A DNA stretch of 64,000 nucleotides from NCBI GenBank assembly GCA_004123355.1, contig SCHM01000002.1, forward strand, positions 5,615,569 to 5,679,568, in the 5' to 3' direction. Shown piece by piece: positions 1 through 11,401 of this stretch; within the stretch, counting starts at the first letter, position 1, and the number at the start of each line of letters is the position of its first letter. The translations under genes and the position numbers were made by a program. The notes under the pieces were generated by a model. That model searched no databases. It was not told the DNA's origin and worked only from the letters and a program-made list of their open reading frames with translations. Origin of the DNA: Amphirosellinia nigrospora (Eukaryota; Ascomycota; Sordariomycetes; Xylariales; Xylariaceae).

Positions 1-1572
1 ATTCTGTAGCTTTCTTTCGGTCCCGGGGAAGAACTCGTCGTCCTCAAATTTCGACCCATCTGCCGACTCTTTCAAATTGCTACAGCTAAAGTGAAACATC
101 AATGGCCCAAAAAAGACTTTGCGTGGCGATAGCCAAGCTTCTTGAAAAGTCCACCCTCGGCCCTTCCAAGCACTCTCATTGATATCTAGGTTGGCCGGGT
201 TATCAGGCTGACCGTTAATAAGTGTATCCAGCGGCCCGTTAGAACCTTTGAAGCTATTTTTCGGGTGTTGTAGCATCCGAAGGTACAGTTTCCCCGAGAC
301 TGAGCTATCCAGGCGGGAGCGGAAATTGGTCTGCAGCATGTACGGGTCGTGCAATCGCTTCAAGAAGCCGCTCGCGCAGGAGTTACCCTGGACGATACAC
401 AGCGTCACAAAACTGTTAGCATAAACTTTCGCCATGTTGAATGCTTCCGTGGCCCAATCGTCCTCATTGTCTTGGATAATACATAAGGCATCTACCCAAA
501 GGTACCTGATCCTAAGGCTTCGGCATACTTGCACGGCATCGGCAACTGTTTGTGGTAGGAGTCTGAATTCAATCTTTCGCTGTGGTCTTGTATTGTGTCG
601 GTTGTTGTTTTGAGCTGACTCTCAGCCTCCTTTTCGGGGCCCCAGCAATAGCTCAACGCTACATACCTTTCCCTCGGACAAAATAGGGTCTTCCCTGGAA
701 TGACAAGTTTTAATTCTGTGCCGTACTTGGGTTAACATCCAGAAGACGAGTAGGGTTATAAGCGTCCTCTCGGAAGCAGCGGGGACTTCAACAACAGATC
801 TAGTGATAAGATCATGCAAGCGTTTTATTGAGGGGGGGGAGGTAGTTGTTTGATAGAGGTCTGCGCCAGATCTGAAACCATGACGCACAAGGATCTATTT
901 TGGGTCAGCCTTTCTCTTAATACCTAGATACGGGGACTTTATAGCGTACCAGTGGCATCAGCATGGATGTTATAATGAAGTGAATGATCACTTTTTTTGC
1001 TTCCCCGGTCAATCGTGAAGAAGACATAGAGCGAATCAAGGCTAATTTTCTTAGATGGCTTCTCAACGACCTCCAAATGGTTCATATCATTCGACTCGTA
1101 GAGTTGATACGCGATCTCGGTGATAATCAACTTGGCTTGATCGGCCGTTCTTTCGCTATTATCTGAACGTAAATCATCGTTGGTGTCCCCAGCAATCTTG
1201 TCCCAGACAGATATGACGTCTCCCCTAAGTATTTTGCAGAATGCACATCCTAGCAAGCCCGTTGACGCAAGAACGGGAAGACCTGGCAAGGTATCTTCTC
1301 TCTTATAACCCCAGCTTTAGCTGTAGCTTAGGCCAAGTCTCTATCGTATCCTTCTGTTTGCCGAGGCCGGCTCGCATTGCCTCGCCCGCAAAGTTGGCCC
1401 CCGGTCTCTCTGCATATGTTTCTTCTATTTCTCCAAAGTCAACGGCTCGGTCCCCGTTCTTCTTTTGCCTCACGATGCCGCCTTGTGCCGCGTCATCCAG
1501 CTGGAGAACCTTACAATGGTGGCATGGTAGATCGAAAGACAGAAGCTGAAAATGATCGGTTTCTCCCTCCAT
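1..1572 (-). pseudogene. HET-domain (heterokaryon incompatibility) gene, frame-disrupted, C-terminus beyond left edge
   Basis: HET proteins drive incompatibility-type cell death on meeting a different allele. Reading leftward from ATG 1572, the peptide begins MEGETDHFQLL and carries DLPCHHCKVLQLDD. It continues in a second frame (about 1290-940, with GLLGCAFCKILRGDV), a third (about 800-710, YNPTRLLDV), a fourth (about 710-570, YVALSYCWGP) and a fifth (about 560-1, with RYLWVDALCIIQD and later RGWTFQEAWLSPRKV). These blocks are in the right order for a HET protein, and the HET signatures ALSYCWG, LWVDALCI and RGWTFQE are unmistakable. Each frame change needs only a base or two, one of them beside GGGG near 1310. 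I see no GT-AG introns explaining them. It is either a pseudogene or an intact gene carrying sequence indels. Its neighbour at 2.5 kb is also a HET gene, transcribed divergently. Confidence 0.75.
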
Positions 1573-2509
1573 TCTAGACTTTGGGTGGATCACAGAGCTT
1601 AATATATAGAGGCGCTAGGTCATAGGAGAATTAGGTATTGTCATGAGGACACGTACGATGTGAGAAGCGATTGTGCTCAAGTGCTTGGAATTTGGAATTC
1701 AATTCAACTAATAATCTCTTTGGGGTCTCTACGGGATCTGATTTCCTAATTCTGACTTTAATGTAACCTCGCCCATCCTCGAGAGGGGTTGAGGCTATTC
1801 TAGCCAATGCTACGGCACCAATATATTATATCTCAGCCCACGGAGTGATACCGGCCTTCCAGGGCTTTTCAGGAGTTTCCAGAGGTCTGTATAGCTCCTA
1901 TGGCTAAGTCATGTAGCTAGTTCGTGTGACAACTGTATCAGAGTCTCAGACTCTACCCAAACCTAAAGTAAGTGGTTCACAGTCTTAACTCTCGCGTATC
2001 CATTTGCCCGCTGAACCAAACGTTGAGGACTAAGTATCCTTGTTAGGTAATATTACTCCACATCACTACCTAGGCAGGGGTTCGAAGGCTGTTTTCTTTT
2101 ATCATTTTTCCTTCATTCATTTCACATCTGTCTCTTTTTTGCCTTTTTATTTGAATTGAGTGACATCTCCGAAGCCATTTATAAGGTGCCAGTACCTTAA
2201 TTGAAAACTAAAGCCTCCAGCCAGGTCACAATGTTATCAATTCGAATGTTGCTGTGGTCTACGCGCTAGCGGCGTGGGGCCGCGGTCCGCCACTACTTAG
2301 CTTCACGCTAGTTTCCAGTCGGCGGGGTAACTACCTCTTGAACCGATTTTTATATTACTTATATATTGAGAGACTTTTTATGGGAAGCTTTAATATTGGA
2401 CAGTCCCAATACCGCATGCGTAGCCGGAAATAATTCGTTCCAATGCCGAATCTGACAGACAATTTCTAACTTAGTGCACAGTGTCTTGAGGTTAATGCCT
2501 TAGAACTAA
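1573..2509. other. Intergenic region between divergent HET genes
   Basis: About 940 bp between two divergently transcribed HET-domain genes, so it should hold both promoters. It contains a TACCTAGG half-palindrome at 2067-2074, a pyrimidine-rich stretch around 2090-2150, and a GC-rich patch at 2265-2330 in otherwise AT-leaning DNA. I see no ORF with recognisable similarity, no tRNA and no repeat ends. Confidence 0.5.
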
Positions 2510-2519
2510 TCAGATCATA

Positions 2520-4550
2520 ATGCTGAGCTTATTCCAGCGCTTCGGCCTGGGTTCACGAAAAGATCGTTATCCTGGGCATCGATCAAAACTTCTACCTCAA
2601 TTAGGGTCCTGAAACTAAAGCGCATAGAAAACGATCGAATTGATTGTAAACTGACCACTATCAACAATGTTGCAAGTGGGGACAGCGCTTATGATGCGCT
2701 TTCCTACAGATGGGGTGACATCGCAGACCCGAAAATCATTCATTGCAATGGAGTACCCTTCACAGTACAGCGGAGCCTTTTTCAAGCTCTTCTTCGCATA
2801 TGGTCCAAGGATCCGGGACTACTATTATGGGTCGATGCCGTATGCATCAATCAGAACGACGTCGCAGAGCTGTCAAACCAAGTTCAAATAATGGGCAAAA
2901 TTTATAACCGAGCTCATCGCGTGGTAATCTGGCTTGGGGAAGCCGATGAATTTACTAATCTCGCCTGGCGAGCCCTGGTAGAGGCATCGACTCCCACTTT
3001 GGATATTATGAAGGAGTTGGAGGTTCGGCTAGCGAGAATGAGTGATCTTGAAGACGTATGGCTCTCAATACATAATCTAGGACAGCGAGAGTGGTTTTAC
3101 CGAGCCTGGACGTTTCAAGAACTATACCTCGCGCGACGTGCAACTGTCATCTGCTCTGACTACGAGATGGACTGGAATAAGTTCCATCATGCTCTGGGTT
3201 GCGTTAGTGCATTACTGCGCCATAGAGCTACTTCTACTTGGTCAATAAAGGCGAAAGACACGCTTCAGACGCTTTTAGGTTCTGTTGAAAACCTATCTAT
3301 ATCCAACACAAGTTCTACACTCACGGACTTACTAAGCCGGACTATTCATCGCTCGTGCGATGAACCCAAAGACAAAATTTATGCTCTTTTGGGTGTTTTG
3401 TTTCAGAAAGATGGATCAAAACAGTCACAAGAAGACCTTCCTATAGATTATAGTAAGAATCCAGAATTCGTCTACACGCAAGTGGCACACGCGTTAGCTA
3501 TACGATCGTCGTGGACAGAACCTGGGAGAACGAAATCAGAGCCCCTGGATCTAAGTATCCTGCATGGTCTGGGATGGATATACATAACCGCGTATCGCAC
3601 CACATGGTTTAAAGGATTGCAAGTAAATAAAAGGCTTGGAGACCTTCCTTCCTGGGTAACGGATTGGACTGATAACGAGGCCGGCTCTTTCTTGGTGCGA
3701 ACAGACTTACTTTCAGAGGCATAAGTGGCGGCCGATTATTAACACTGACGGCATTAAGCTGAGTGCAGCTGTCAACCCCCACGACAGCGGCGTCAAGTCT
3801 AAAGAGTTGCTACTGTACGGTGTGGCTCTTGCGCGTCTTATACCAATCAAATCCGAAACCCATGATAGTGCTCAGTTTTACCTCGAGGAGCTTCCGCGAT
3901 GTGTCTGTGACGGCAATCTCATATCCCAAGTACTTCACTTCAATGGTGCCTACCCCTATATAAGGTGGACTTCGGAGACTCCTGGTACAGACCAATCTCG
4001 GTATCCTAGCGATTCGCCTTCGCGCATTTACTATTCGCCTAGGGTTTTGCGCGCCCTCGCAAACCATGACCGAATGAGATGCCAATGTTCCCGGGCTCCG
4101 TTTTTCCACACCATCATCGCCTCAATTCTTGCGCTCTTTGCGTCAACGATTTTCACATCCTTCGCAACTTACATATTCGTACTAGTATGTTGGATTGCGC
4201 TCAAAGATGGCAAGATACAGGCCGGGAAGCCCTCTCGGAATTTTTGCCTAGACATCATCACTACGAAGGACAGCCCAACTGTGGCTAATGGAGGAGATTG
4301 GATTGTATCCCTAGCTGGCGAACAAGGCTTGTTCTTGCTCAAGCCTGCCAGAGATGGCAAATTTAAGTTGGTCCGAGGGCTTCTTCAATGCGAAGATTTG
4401 GAGCGAAGCTACCAGTTATCGCGCCTCGATGCCGATGGAAACAAATTACTTGATTGGAAATCTTCGTATGAACAAGAAAACAGGGGACTCTCAGGAACAC
4501 CATCTTGGCAAGACTTTCGCGTGCTTCCTGTCAGTCTGTCAATAGTCTAA
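2520..4550 (+). CDS. HET-domain protein with C-terminal membrane segment; frame break near 3.7 kb
   Basis: One frame is open from 2510 to 3724 and reads as a HET domain in canonical order: SIRVLKLKRIEND, YDALSYRWGD (about 2690-2720), LLLWVDAVCINQND (about 2825), VVIWLGEAD, REWFYRAWTFQEL (about 3090), DEPKDKIYALLGVL and LPSWVTDWT. Near 3700-3712 the sense moves to another frame (HKWRPIINTDG onward) that runs to 4550. The second part has a hydrophobic helix at about 4105-4200 (IIASILALFASTIF...) and a conserved-looking tail. The break lies beside CTTT and needs a single base. A 60-nt GT-AG intron there would delete the conserved LPSWVxDW segment, so I favour an indel. The start is uncertain: the ATG at 2520 is in a different frame from the domain, and the HET frame has no ATG before 2891. 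Confidence 0.75.
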
Positions 4551-5455
4551 TCCAAACATCATCATCGCTATTATTAAAGAGAAATAAATAAAACTAAAGC
4601 ACGGTCACGCACTGGGTTGTAATTGCCTGATCCCTAATCCCACTACTTCTAGCTTCCTTCAGCTTCGCAACTATAAACAGACAAGCCTACATACCGATAT
4701 TCAAGTGTACAAAACCTTTTCGCATTGCCAAGTTAATACATTTTAAACACACGCAAAAAGTTTAGCTGACTAACTTAGATACCACGTATCGGAATAACCA
4801 GATGCCCTACGTTTCAATGGTACATAAGGCGACCATTCTTATTTGGAATGCCGAATTACTAGGGCCTTGAAGTTATAAAATATCACATACAGATATTCCA
4901 TGAAAGAATTCAATAAATCTACTTCTGGACCGACTAGTTTCAGCCCAGTCATTGCACACCTATCGACTTTCGTGAAGGCGGAGGATAAAATAAAAGCCGG
5001 CCCCCACATCATTGTAGTTCCCCTATACCATTCACCAAACTACTTAGGTAGTTATAAAACCGTCATGGTATCGGAGAATATGTTTAGATAACGTGCAGCG
5101 GGACAAGTCATACCCGCAGCACCACTCGGCCTACCATACCAACTCATTACCTAAGACCTGAAAAAGTAGATTGGTTTTAATATTTATAGATGACTAGGCC
5201 TTCTGCCCGTATAAAATGGGTTACTGCAATCTCTTGTGGCTATTTATGTCGTACTCCCAACATAACCAATCGGCTCAACTGCCTTACCTACTTTGTTCGG
5301 AAATTAGCCGCGAAGCCTACCGCTCAGCGACCAAATACGACGTAGCCGGCAAGTTGGGTCAAGTTTGGGGAAGGGGATCTGTTAAAATATGTTAATAAAC
5401 GCGAGGGTTTTGCGCGTTCGTGGGTTATCCCTCTTTACGCCTTCATTCGCCCACA
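4551..5455. other. Intergenic region, HET gene to GMC oxidoreductase
   Basis: About 900 bp of AT-leaning DNA holding the 3' side of the HET gene and the promoter of the GMC gene. A near-palindrome, TACTTAGGTA, lies at about 5040. The short reading frames here (for example 4900-5091) have no family resemblance and I do not call them genes. Confidence 0.4.
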
Positions 5456-7854
5456 ATGTTGCTTGGGTTACTTTTCGGTGTGGCCTTCTGGGCGACGTCG
5501 CTCTTCGTGATAACGGATGCAGCATTCCCAATTCCACCCCGCGGCAACAACGTACGATCACCGCAGAGGAGACCTACACTACGATCCTCGTACGACTATG
5601 TGATTGTGGGAGCAGGGACTTCCGGTCTGACGGTGGCGGACCGACTCTCGGCAGACGGGAAATGTGAGCTCTCATAAATCCCAAATGAAGGGTCAACTAC
5701 TAAATGATGATCAAAACTAGCGACAGTACTAGTCATCGAAAATGGCAAGATCGGTACGCGGTATTCCTTTATATCATAGACCTTGCGCTGACCCCTTTTA
5801 TCAGTTGACTCCCCAAGGATCAACCAAGTGTACTCCGGAGTTGCTGCAATGGGACCAACATGGTCGTACCAGATCAATTCGGTGCGCCAGCCAAACTTAA
5901 ACAACAGGTCAACCTCCGTGGTTGTTGGGAAATTGGTCGGCGGTAGCTCTGCGATAAACGCCATGATGACCATTCGAGGGACGTCGGACGATTATGACCG
6001 ATGGGGAAGCTTCTTTGGAAACAACTCGTCTTGGTCGTGGGAGGGTTTGCTGCCGTATTTTAAAAAAGTGCGTCGCTTCCAACCTGAGACGAGATAATTG
6101 TTCTAAACGTAGAAGGCCGTTAATTTTTCGCCGCCTGATGATGATGTTGCCAAGTCTGTCAACATTACTTGGGACACTTTGTATTGGGGTAACAGCTCGA
6201 CCGTCCATACTTCATGGCCAAGATTTCAATGGCCTGCACTAGGTTCGTGCCAAAAGACGATTTATTCTGAGCTCGATTCTAATTTCAGGGGAAGAGACAC
6301 AGTTCGAGGCATTCAGAGATATCCCAGGGGTAGAATTCCCACCAGACAGCGGCTCAGGGAAGGCCGGCGTATACTGGTTTCCAACTTTCATGGACCCCGA
6401 AAAGGTAGAACGGTCATACGCCAGAACAGGCCACTTTAACTCCATAAACCGGACAAATTTTGAGATAATCACCGAGTCCAAAGTTACCAAGGTGTTATTT
6501 GATAATGGAGTAGCCACCGGCGTATATCTCGAACGGGGCCCTGAGAACCAAACGACGATCTCTACCGTCAATGTGAACAAAGAAGTCATAATAGCTGCCG
6601 GCGCAATTCACTCGCCCCAAATACTTCAGCGAAGCGGCATTGGGCCCGGTGCGCTTTTGGACTCCGCGGGCGTAGAGATTATTGTCGACCTTCCGGGTGT
6701 CGGACAGAATTTCCAGGACCACCCTATGGTATTCACAAGTGTCGCTTGTAAGTTTACCTGTTTATGGAAATTCAACAGCCGTAGAATCTACTCACTAAGA
6801 TGACGCTAGTGCAAAATTTCACGGTTCACCCGAACCCTACAGACATGTACTCGAATCAGAACTTTTCGGCATGGGCCCAGGAGCTTTGGAGAGCGAACAA
6901 GACAGGTATGTATCATGTTTCTGCGCTATCGCAGATCCGTGGATCCGTGAACATGATGGCTGATTATGTGCCTAGGCCCTATTCCTTAGGCGTCGGTAAT
7001 GCTGCTGCTTGGCTTGGTATGCCAGTCATCGCTCCGGATACCTTTGAAGAAATCGCGTCCAAGTTAGAGAAGCTGGATCACGCTACACTGTTACCGGAGA
7101 ATACAGACCCAACCGTAATTGCAGGTGAGTGAATCCAGCATAAATAACTCTCCATCAGCCTTCAGAGTATCAATCTCACGACGAAACTCTACCTTCCATT
7201 CCCCATCTCATTACTCAATCAACTCACACAGGATTATAGGCTACAAAGCGCAAATGGAGGACATGGCAAAAGCCATCCGCTCACCCAACACGGCATTCTA
7301 CAACCACGTATTAACCGGCGGCGCGTCATCAGGGACAATCGTAGACCTACACCCCTAAGCCGAGGGACGGTGAATATCAACGTCGACGATCCGTTCGGAA
7401 GCGAGCCGGTAGTGGACTACCGAGCTCTGACGAATCCCGTAGACCTCGACATCATGGTAGAGATCTTGCGGTTCACGAAGCGATACTACTTCGAGACGCG
7501 ACTGCGCGATCTGGCCCCGCGTCAGGTGCAGCCGCCCGACTACGTCAATGAGCCCGATGACCTCAAGGGCTTCCTGCGTCAGAATGTCAACCCGTCGTAC
7601 TTCCATCCCGTTGGCACATGTGCGATGATGCCCCGTGAGCTCGGCGGCGTTGTTGATGAGAAACTAAAAGTCTACGGTGTCAAGAACCTACGTGTTGTTG
7701 ATGCTAGTATTATGCCTGTTCTGGTTGGCGCGAATACGTGCCAGACTACGTACGCTATTGCAGAGAAGGTGAGTCGGATTTCGGCATTATCAAAGCCTTC
7801 GTATTCCAATGCTAATGATTCTAGGCTGCGGACCTGATTAAGGCTGATGCTTAA
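5456..7854 (+). CDS. Secreted GMC-family FAD oxidoreductase (aryl-alcohol/choline/glucose oxidase type)
   Basis: FAD-dependent alcohol or sugar oxidase of the GMC family, probably secreted: residues 1-25 form a signal peptide ([17 protein letters not shown]...). Landmarks are the Rossmann motif [22 protein letters not shown] signature 1 [13 protein letters not shown], signature 2 [15 protein letters not shown], and the C-terminal catalytic pair His (HPVGTCAM) and Asn ([10 protein letters not shown]). I place introns at 5664-5726, 5754-5804, 6068-6112, 6243-6288, 6748-6809, 7125-7239 and 7769-7824, all GT-AG. About 600 residues is normal for the family. At 7352-7355 a run of four C interrupts the frame between TIVDLHP and [10 protein letters not shown], and a fifth C would restore continuity. 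Everything downstream is well conserved, so I suspect a sequence error. The substrate cannot be told from sequence. Confidence 0.88.
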
Positions 7855-8468
7855 AGACGCAAAGGGTTCGGCCTAAGATACGGCGGGAGGTTTGATCCTT
7901 GAGGCTTGGGTTCATGGTAGCTACACACCAAAAAGGGGCTTATTTGAGTGTGGATATGAACTTTTGCGGCGCTGATATCTTCCGTCGGTTTCAATAAGGT
8001 ATGAAGGTTTCAAACATCTCGCCATACGGCGTTGATAGCACTAGAGATGCCCCATGCCATTGGTTGAGCAATACAAAGGAAAGTCCAACGTAGAAAGTTA
8101 ATTGAATTTGCCGTGGCGCCCTGATGATAAATAATTAGATTAGGATAACTCGTAAAGGCTAAAATAACCTAGTGAGCGAAAAGCATACTTCGCTTCTCAT
8201 ATCGCATGGCCTGCTCCTACCGGCTCCGTCTCAGCCCAAGTTTGAGGTGTCGTACGCAGCTCCGATGGTTGGGCCTTTGCTAGTCTAGTACGGAAGACGC
8301 AAAAGACACAATAGCCCTCTATTACAACCCGTATTCACTTCACCAGGAGACAGCTTCGGCCGCGAGAGGGTCCTGATAATATACTTAATCGGGTCAAGTT
8401 TATATAACTGCAGACTCAAGTAACACACATCGAAACTCAGGAAACAGCGGACACATCTCAGACGCCAA
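7855..8468. other. Convergent 3' intergenic region
   Basis: About 600 bp between the convergent GMC and sos7 genes. It should hold both 3' UTRs and polyadenylation sites. I see no coding potential or repeats. Confidence 0.5.
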
Positions 8469-9326
8469 TTAACTCTTAATCTCCAGCATCTGCTTCAGCC
8501 CCGCCTCAGCGGCTCGATACCACCGGCCTCTCTCCTCCAAGTCATCTTCGACACCGCCCAGCGCAGCCTCTTTTCGCCTTCTGGCCTCCTTTGCCGCAGC
8601 CATGCTTGTCTGTCGTCTCGTCTCCAATGGTTGCAACTCTGCATGCAATCGCTCCAGTTCCTTCTTCTTGCGCGGGACTTGGCTCTGCAACTGCTCCAGT
8701 TGGCGGTCAAGCTCATCACGCTGACGCTTCTTGGCTGCTACTAAATCTAGTGTCTTTGCCAATGGTAGGTTGAGTTCGGGATTTGGATCCAAACCTGACG
8801 CCTGGGCTGTCTTTAGCTGAGCTACTGCAGCTTCGAGCTCGGCAAGTTTGTCGGGCAGCTCTTCTAGCTTAGTAGTCTCTGTCTTGACTTTCTCATACTT
8901 CTTGCTCAGGTCCTTGGCCTTCTTTTCAAGCTCTTGAACCATGTCTGCAACCTCGGTCTTCAGGGCCTTAAGCGTGGCCTTCGCCTCCAGGTTCTCCTTC
9001 TCCAAGTCGACATTTTCCTGGGGGCTGACGATCAACGGCGGGTCGCCGACGATGGCGCGGATGAACTTCTCTTTCGTCACTTGCTCCACATAGCTGAAGC
9101 GTAACTTGGCAAATAGCTCCCTGTAGTGTGTGAGATCTGCCTCTAGCGACGCCGGAGTGGTCGCGTCCAGCGATGAGTTGGAGATGTCCGATGTTCGTTG
9201 GGTTTGCTGCTGCAGTTGCGCGATCTCCGTAGAGATGGGCTCACTAAGCTTCAGGATGGTGATCTCTTGCTTCGCGACTAGCGCCTGAAGCTCTGCTAAG
9301 ATTTGATCCGGTGTACGCGACGCCAT
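8469..9326 (-). CDS. sos7: Kinetochore protein Sos7 (Kre28/Zwint-like), coiled coil
   Basis: A single uninterrupted exon of 285 residues starting at ATG 9326. After a short N-terminus (SDISNSS, TPASLEADLTHY) it carries the family's most conserved block, LRFSYVEQVTKEKFIRAIVG followed by DPPLIV, at about residues 74-100. The rest is almost entirely heptad-rich coiled coil (VDLEKENLEAKATLKALK, then RDELDRQLEQLQSQVPRKKK) and ends in ERGRWYRAAEAGLKQMLEIK. In fission yeast Sos7 works with the KNL1 homologue Spc7 at the outer kinetochore, and I infer the same role. Length and architecture fit the fungal family. It shares a bidirectional promoter of about 520 bp with the next gene, and its frame is clean. 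Confidence 0.8.
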   Translation of the reverse strand: MASRTPDQILAELQALVAKQEITILKLSEPISTEIAQLQQQTQRTSDISNSSLDATTPASLEADLTHYRELFAKLRFSYVEQVTKEKFIRAIVGDPPLIVSPQENVDLEKENLEAKATLKALKTEVADMVQELEKKAKDLSKKYEKVKTETTKLEELPDKLAELEAAVAQLKTAQASGLDPNPELNLPLAKTLDLVAAKKRQRDELDRQLEQLQSQVPRKKKELERLHAELQPLETRRQTSMAAAKEARRRKEAALGGVEDDLEERGRWYRAAEAGLKQMLEIKS

Positions 9327-9845
9327 GATTTAATTGTTCTCAAGTTCAATAATAGAAATGACTTGCTTAGCTCCGACTCCGAGTAAGATGAAAGAAGATG
9401 AGTGAATGTATTCCTTGTTTTTTTTTTCAGTTTTGTCGTTTGTGTTTAAGTGATTTAGCAATCACTAACCGGGTGCCTAAGCGTTGCTGGTGAAGTGCTT
9501 GTGCCGAAGAAGCTTGCATATATCCTCAATTCACAGTCATGGTATACTTGTAGAGACTGGCTCTTGTTTACATTTGCCCCAAAAGGGAAAGGCGAGCACT
9601 CGAGAAGAATAGTGGGGCCTCGCCAGTGATTAAGCCTGGAAGCGGTGAGTCACTGCATTACACTACTCGCTGATAAGTGATAAGTTCAGTCTAACATGGG
9701 CTGCAACAACTTCTACAGTACAGCGCCTCCCCGCTGACGCAACCCACTGCAATTGCTACCTTAGCACACATAGCATGTGGGAGTCGACCTCCCTCCTATA
9801 CTCACACCTTGCTTCTCTGTAATAACCACATCGCCCATCCTCAAC
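9327..9845. promoter_or_regulatory. Bidirectional promoter region between sos7 and the splicing-factor-like gene
   Basis: 519 bp separate the ATGs of two divergent housekeeping-type genes. It includes a T-run at 9419-9428 and CT-rich tracts just upstream of the + strand ATG (about 9785-9845), as is common in fungal promoters without a clear TATA box. I can assign no specific factor site. Confidence 0.45.
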
Positions 9846-11084
9846 ATGCCACCATCCAACGAGATCCTGACCGACGATTATGTCGCTGAGCTGTTGGCCA
9901 AGGAAGCCAACGATTGCTCCTTGAAGTACTCCGCCATGGGCTTGGATGCCTTTAAATCGGACAAGTACGTCACGATCCCACATTGCGCCTTTGCTGTCAC
10001 GGCGCATAGCTAAAGACAATGGCAGGCGCCCAGCGAATCAACCGAAGCCAAACACGCGGTTCCTCAACAACATTATCCGCGACACCACCAGTCACAATCG
10101 CGCCCTTCTAGCAAAGGAGAATGCCGAAGCACAAGCAAGACTTCGCGATCTCGAGGAGGCCGATCGCCAGAAGCGGCACGAAGAGCAGCGCAAGGAACGG
10201 CGATCCAAGCCGGGTCTGGGCGACACGAGGAAGCGCATGCTCGGCGATATCGCTGCTATCCTAGGTGGACCATCCAAAAGGCGCCGACCTGACGAAGGCG
10301 ATGGAAAAACCGTGAGCAGTGCCCCAGGCCAGGACGAACGAGATTCAAGAGACGACCATGACCGAAAGGGGAAGTCACGGGAAACGAGGCACCGGGAAGA
10401 TGACGCCAGACCGAAGAAAAGGAGTAGGAGAGACGACAAGCATTCCGACTCTCGTGACAGCCACCGCGATAGCCACCGCCATTCCCACAGACACGAAGAA
10501 AGACGTCGCGATCGTAGTAGTTCACGAGAAGAAACAGAAAATCGGCATCGAAGACGGAAAGATCGGTCTCCCGAGAAAAGGACGACGGTCGTAAACATCA
10601 TCGTCGTTCCGAGAAAGAAGAGGTGCATAGACCCGCACCCTCGTCCAGCAAAGACAACGATTCCGACTCCGATCCGCTCGACGAAATCATCGGTCCTGCG
10701 CCTCCCTCCAAATCCACTGTTCATCGCCGCGGGCGCGGCGCCAACTCGGCCATGTCTGGTATCGACAGCCGCTTTGCCGCCGACTATGATCCCACAGTTG
10801 ATGTGACCCCCGACCCCGACGATGCCGCTGGTGATGATTGGGATAATGCAGTAGAAACATTCCGAGACCGACAAAAATGGAAACAACAAGGAGCGGACCG
10901 ACTTCGCTCTGCAGGTTTTACCGATGAGCAGATCCGGAAGTGGGAGAAGGGAGATAAAAAGGACGAATCGGATGTACAGTGGAATAAAGCCGGCGGTGTG
11001 CGGGAGTGGGATCGCGGGAAAGTTCTTGACGAAGATGGCCGTTTGTCCCCTCCCTTGGAGTTTGGTCGATTGAAAGGCACATAG
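9846..11084 (+). CDS. Pre-mRNA-splicing factor 38B-like protein, SR/charged-rich
   Basis: Exon 1 (9846-9964) encodes MPPSNEILTDDYVAELLAK and LKYSAMGLDAFKSDK. After a GT-AG intron at 9965-10025 it continues RPANQPKPNTRFLNNIIR. This N-terminal block is the conserved part of the fungal proteins usually named splicing factor 38B. The middle is an RS/RD/RH-rich tract of the kind found in spliceosome-associated proteins. The C-terminus (SGIDSRFAADYDPTVDV, WDNAVETFRDRQKWKQQG, then EWDRGKVLDEDGRLSPP to GRLKGT) is also conserved. Between the two halves the frame changes at an A-run, 10576-10579 (SPEK to KDDGRKHHRRSEKEE). One more A would join them, and in such a core-type gene an indel error is the likeliest reason. 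The family name is from memory and the precise role is uncertain. Confidence 0.65.
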
Positions 11085-11401
11085 AAGCCCGAGGATTTCG
11101 GCGGCAAGACCCCAAACTCATCAAGATTTTTTTTGACAACGGAGTTGGGAATTCACAACGGTACTGGTTCGAGGATTGCATTTGGGCACGCTTCCTCCGT
11201 GTTTGGTAATAATTCTGGCGACGTGGCGTTTCTTGGTAGTTTTAGAATGAGGTATGTCTCAACCTAACATGTCTCGGATACAATATTAGATGCCTGCTGG
11301 ATTACACAAGACGTGTGGCCTTCTCACACTATGTTATAGCTCTCTGCATCCTTCAGTCTATGTACGAAATTCCCTATAGGAACATGAATATATGTGCCAT
11401 C
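11085..11401. other. Convergent 3' intergenic region
   Basis: About 320 bp between two convergent genes. It starts with a T-rich tract at about 11130 and holds the 3' UTRs. I see nothing else in it. Confidence 0.45.

Noticed and set aside
3656-3714. Possible GT-AG intron in the second HET gene
   Set aside because: Removing it would restore the frame but delete LPSWVTDWT, one of the most conserved HET segments. An indel is more likely.
10092-10889. 265-codon minus-strand open frame
   Set aside because: It is antisense to the SR-rich splicing-factor-like gene. Its Ser/Arg/Phe composition is the shadow of the charged repeats on the other strand.
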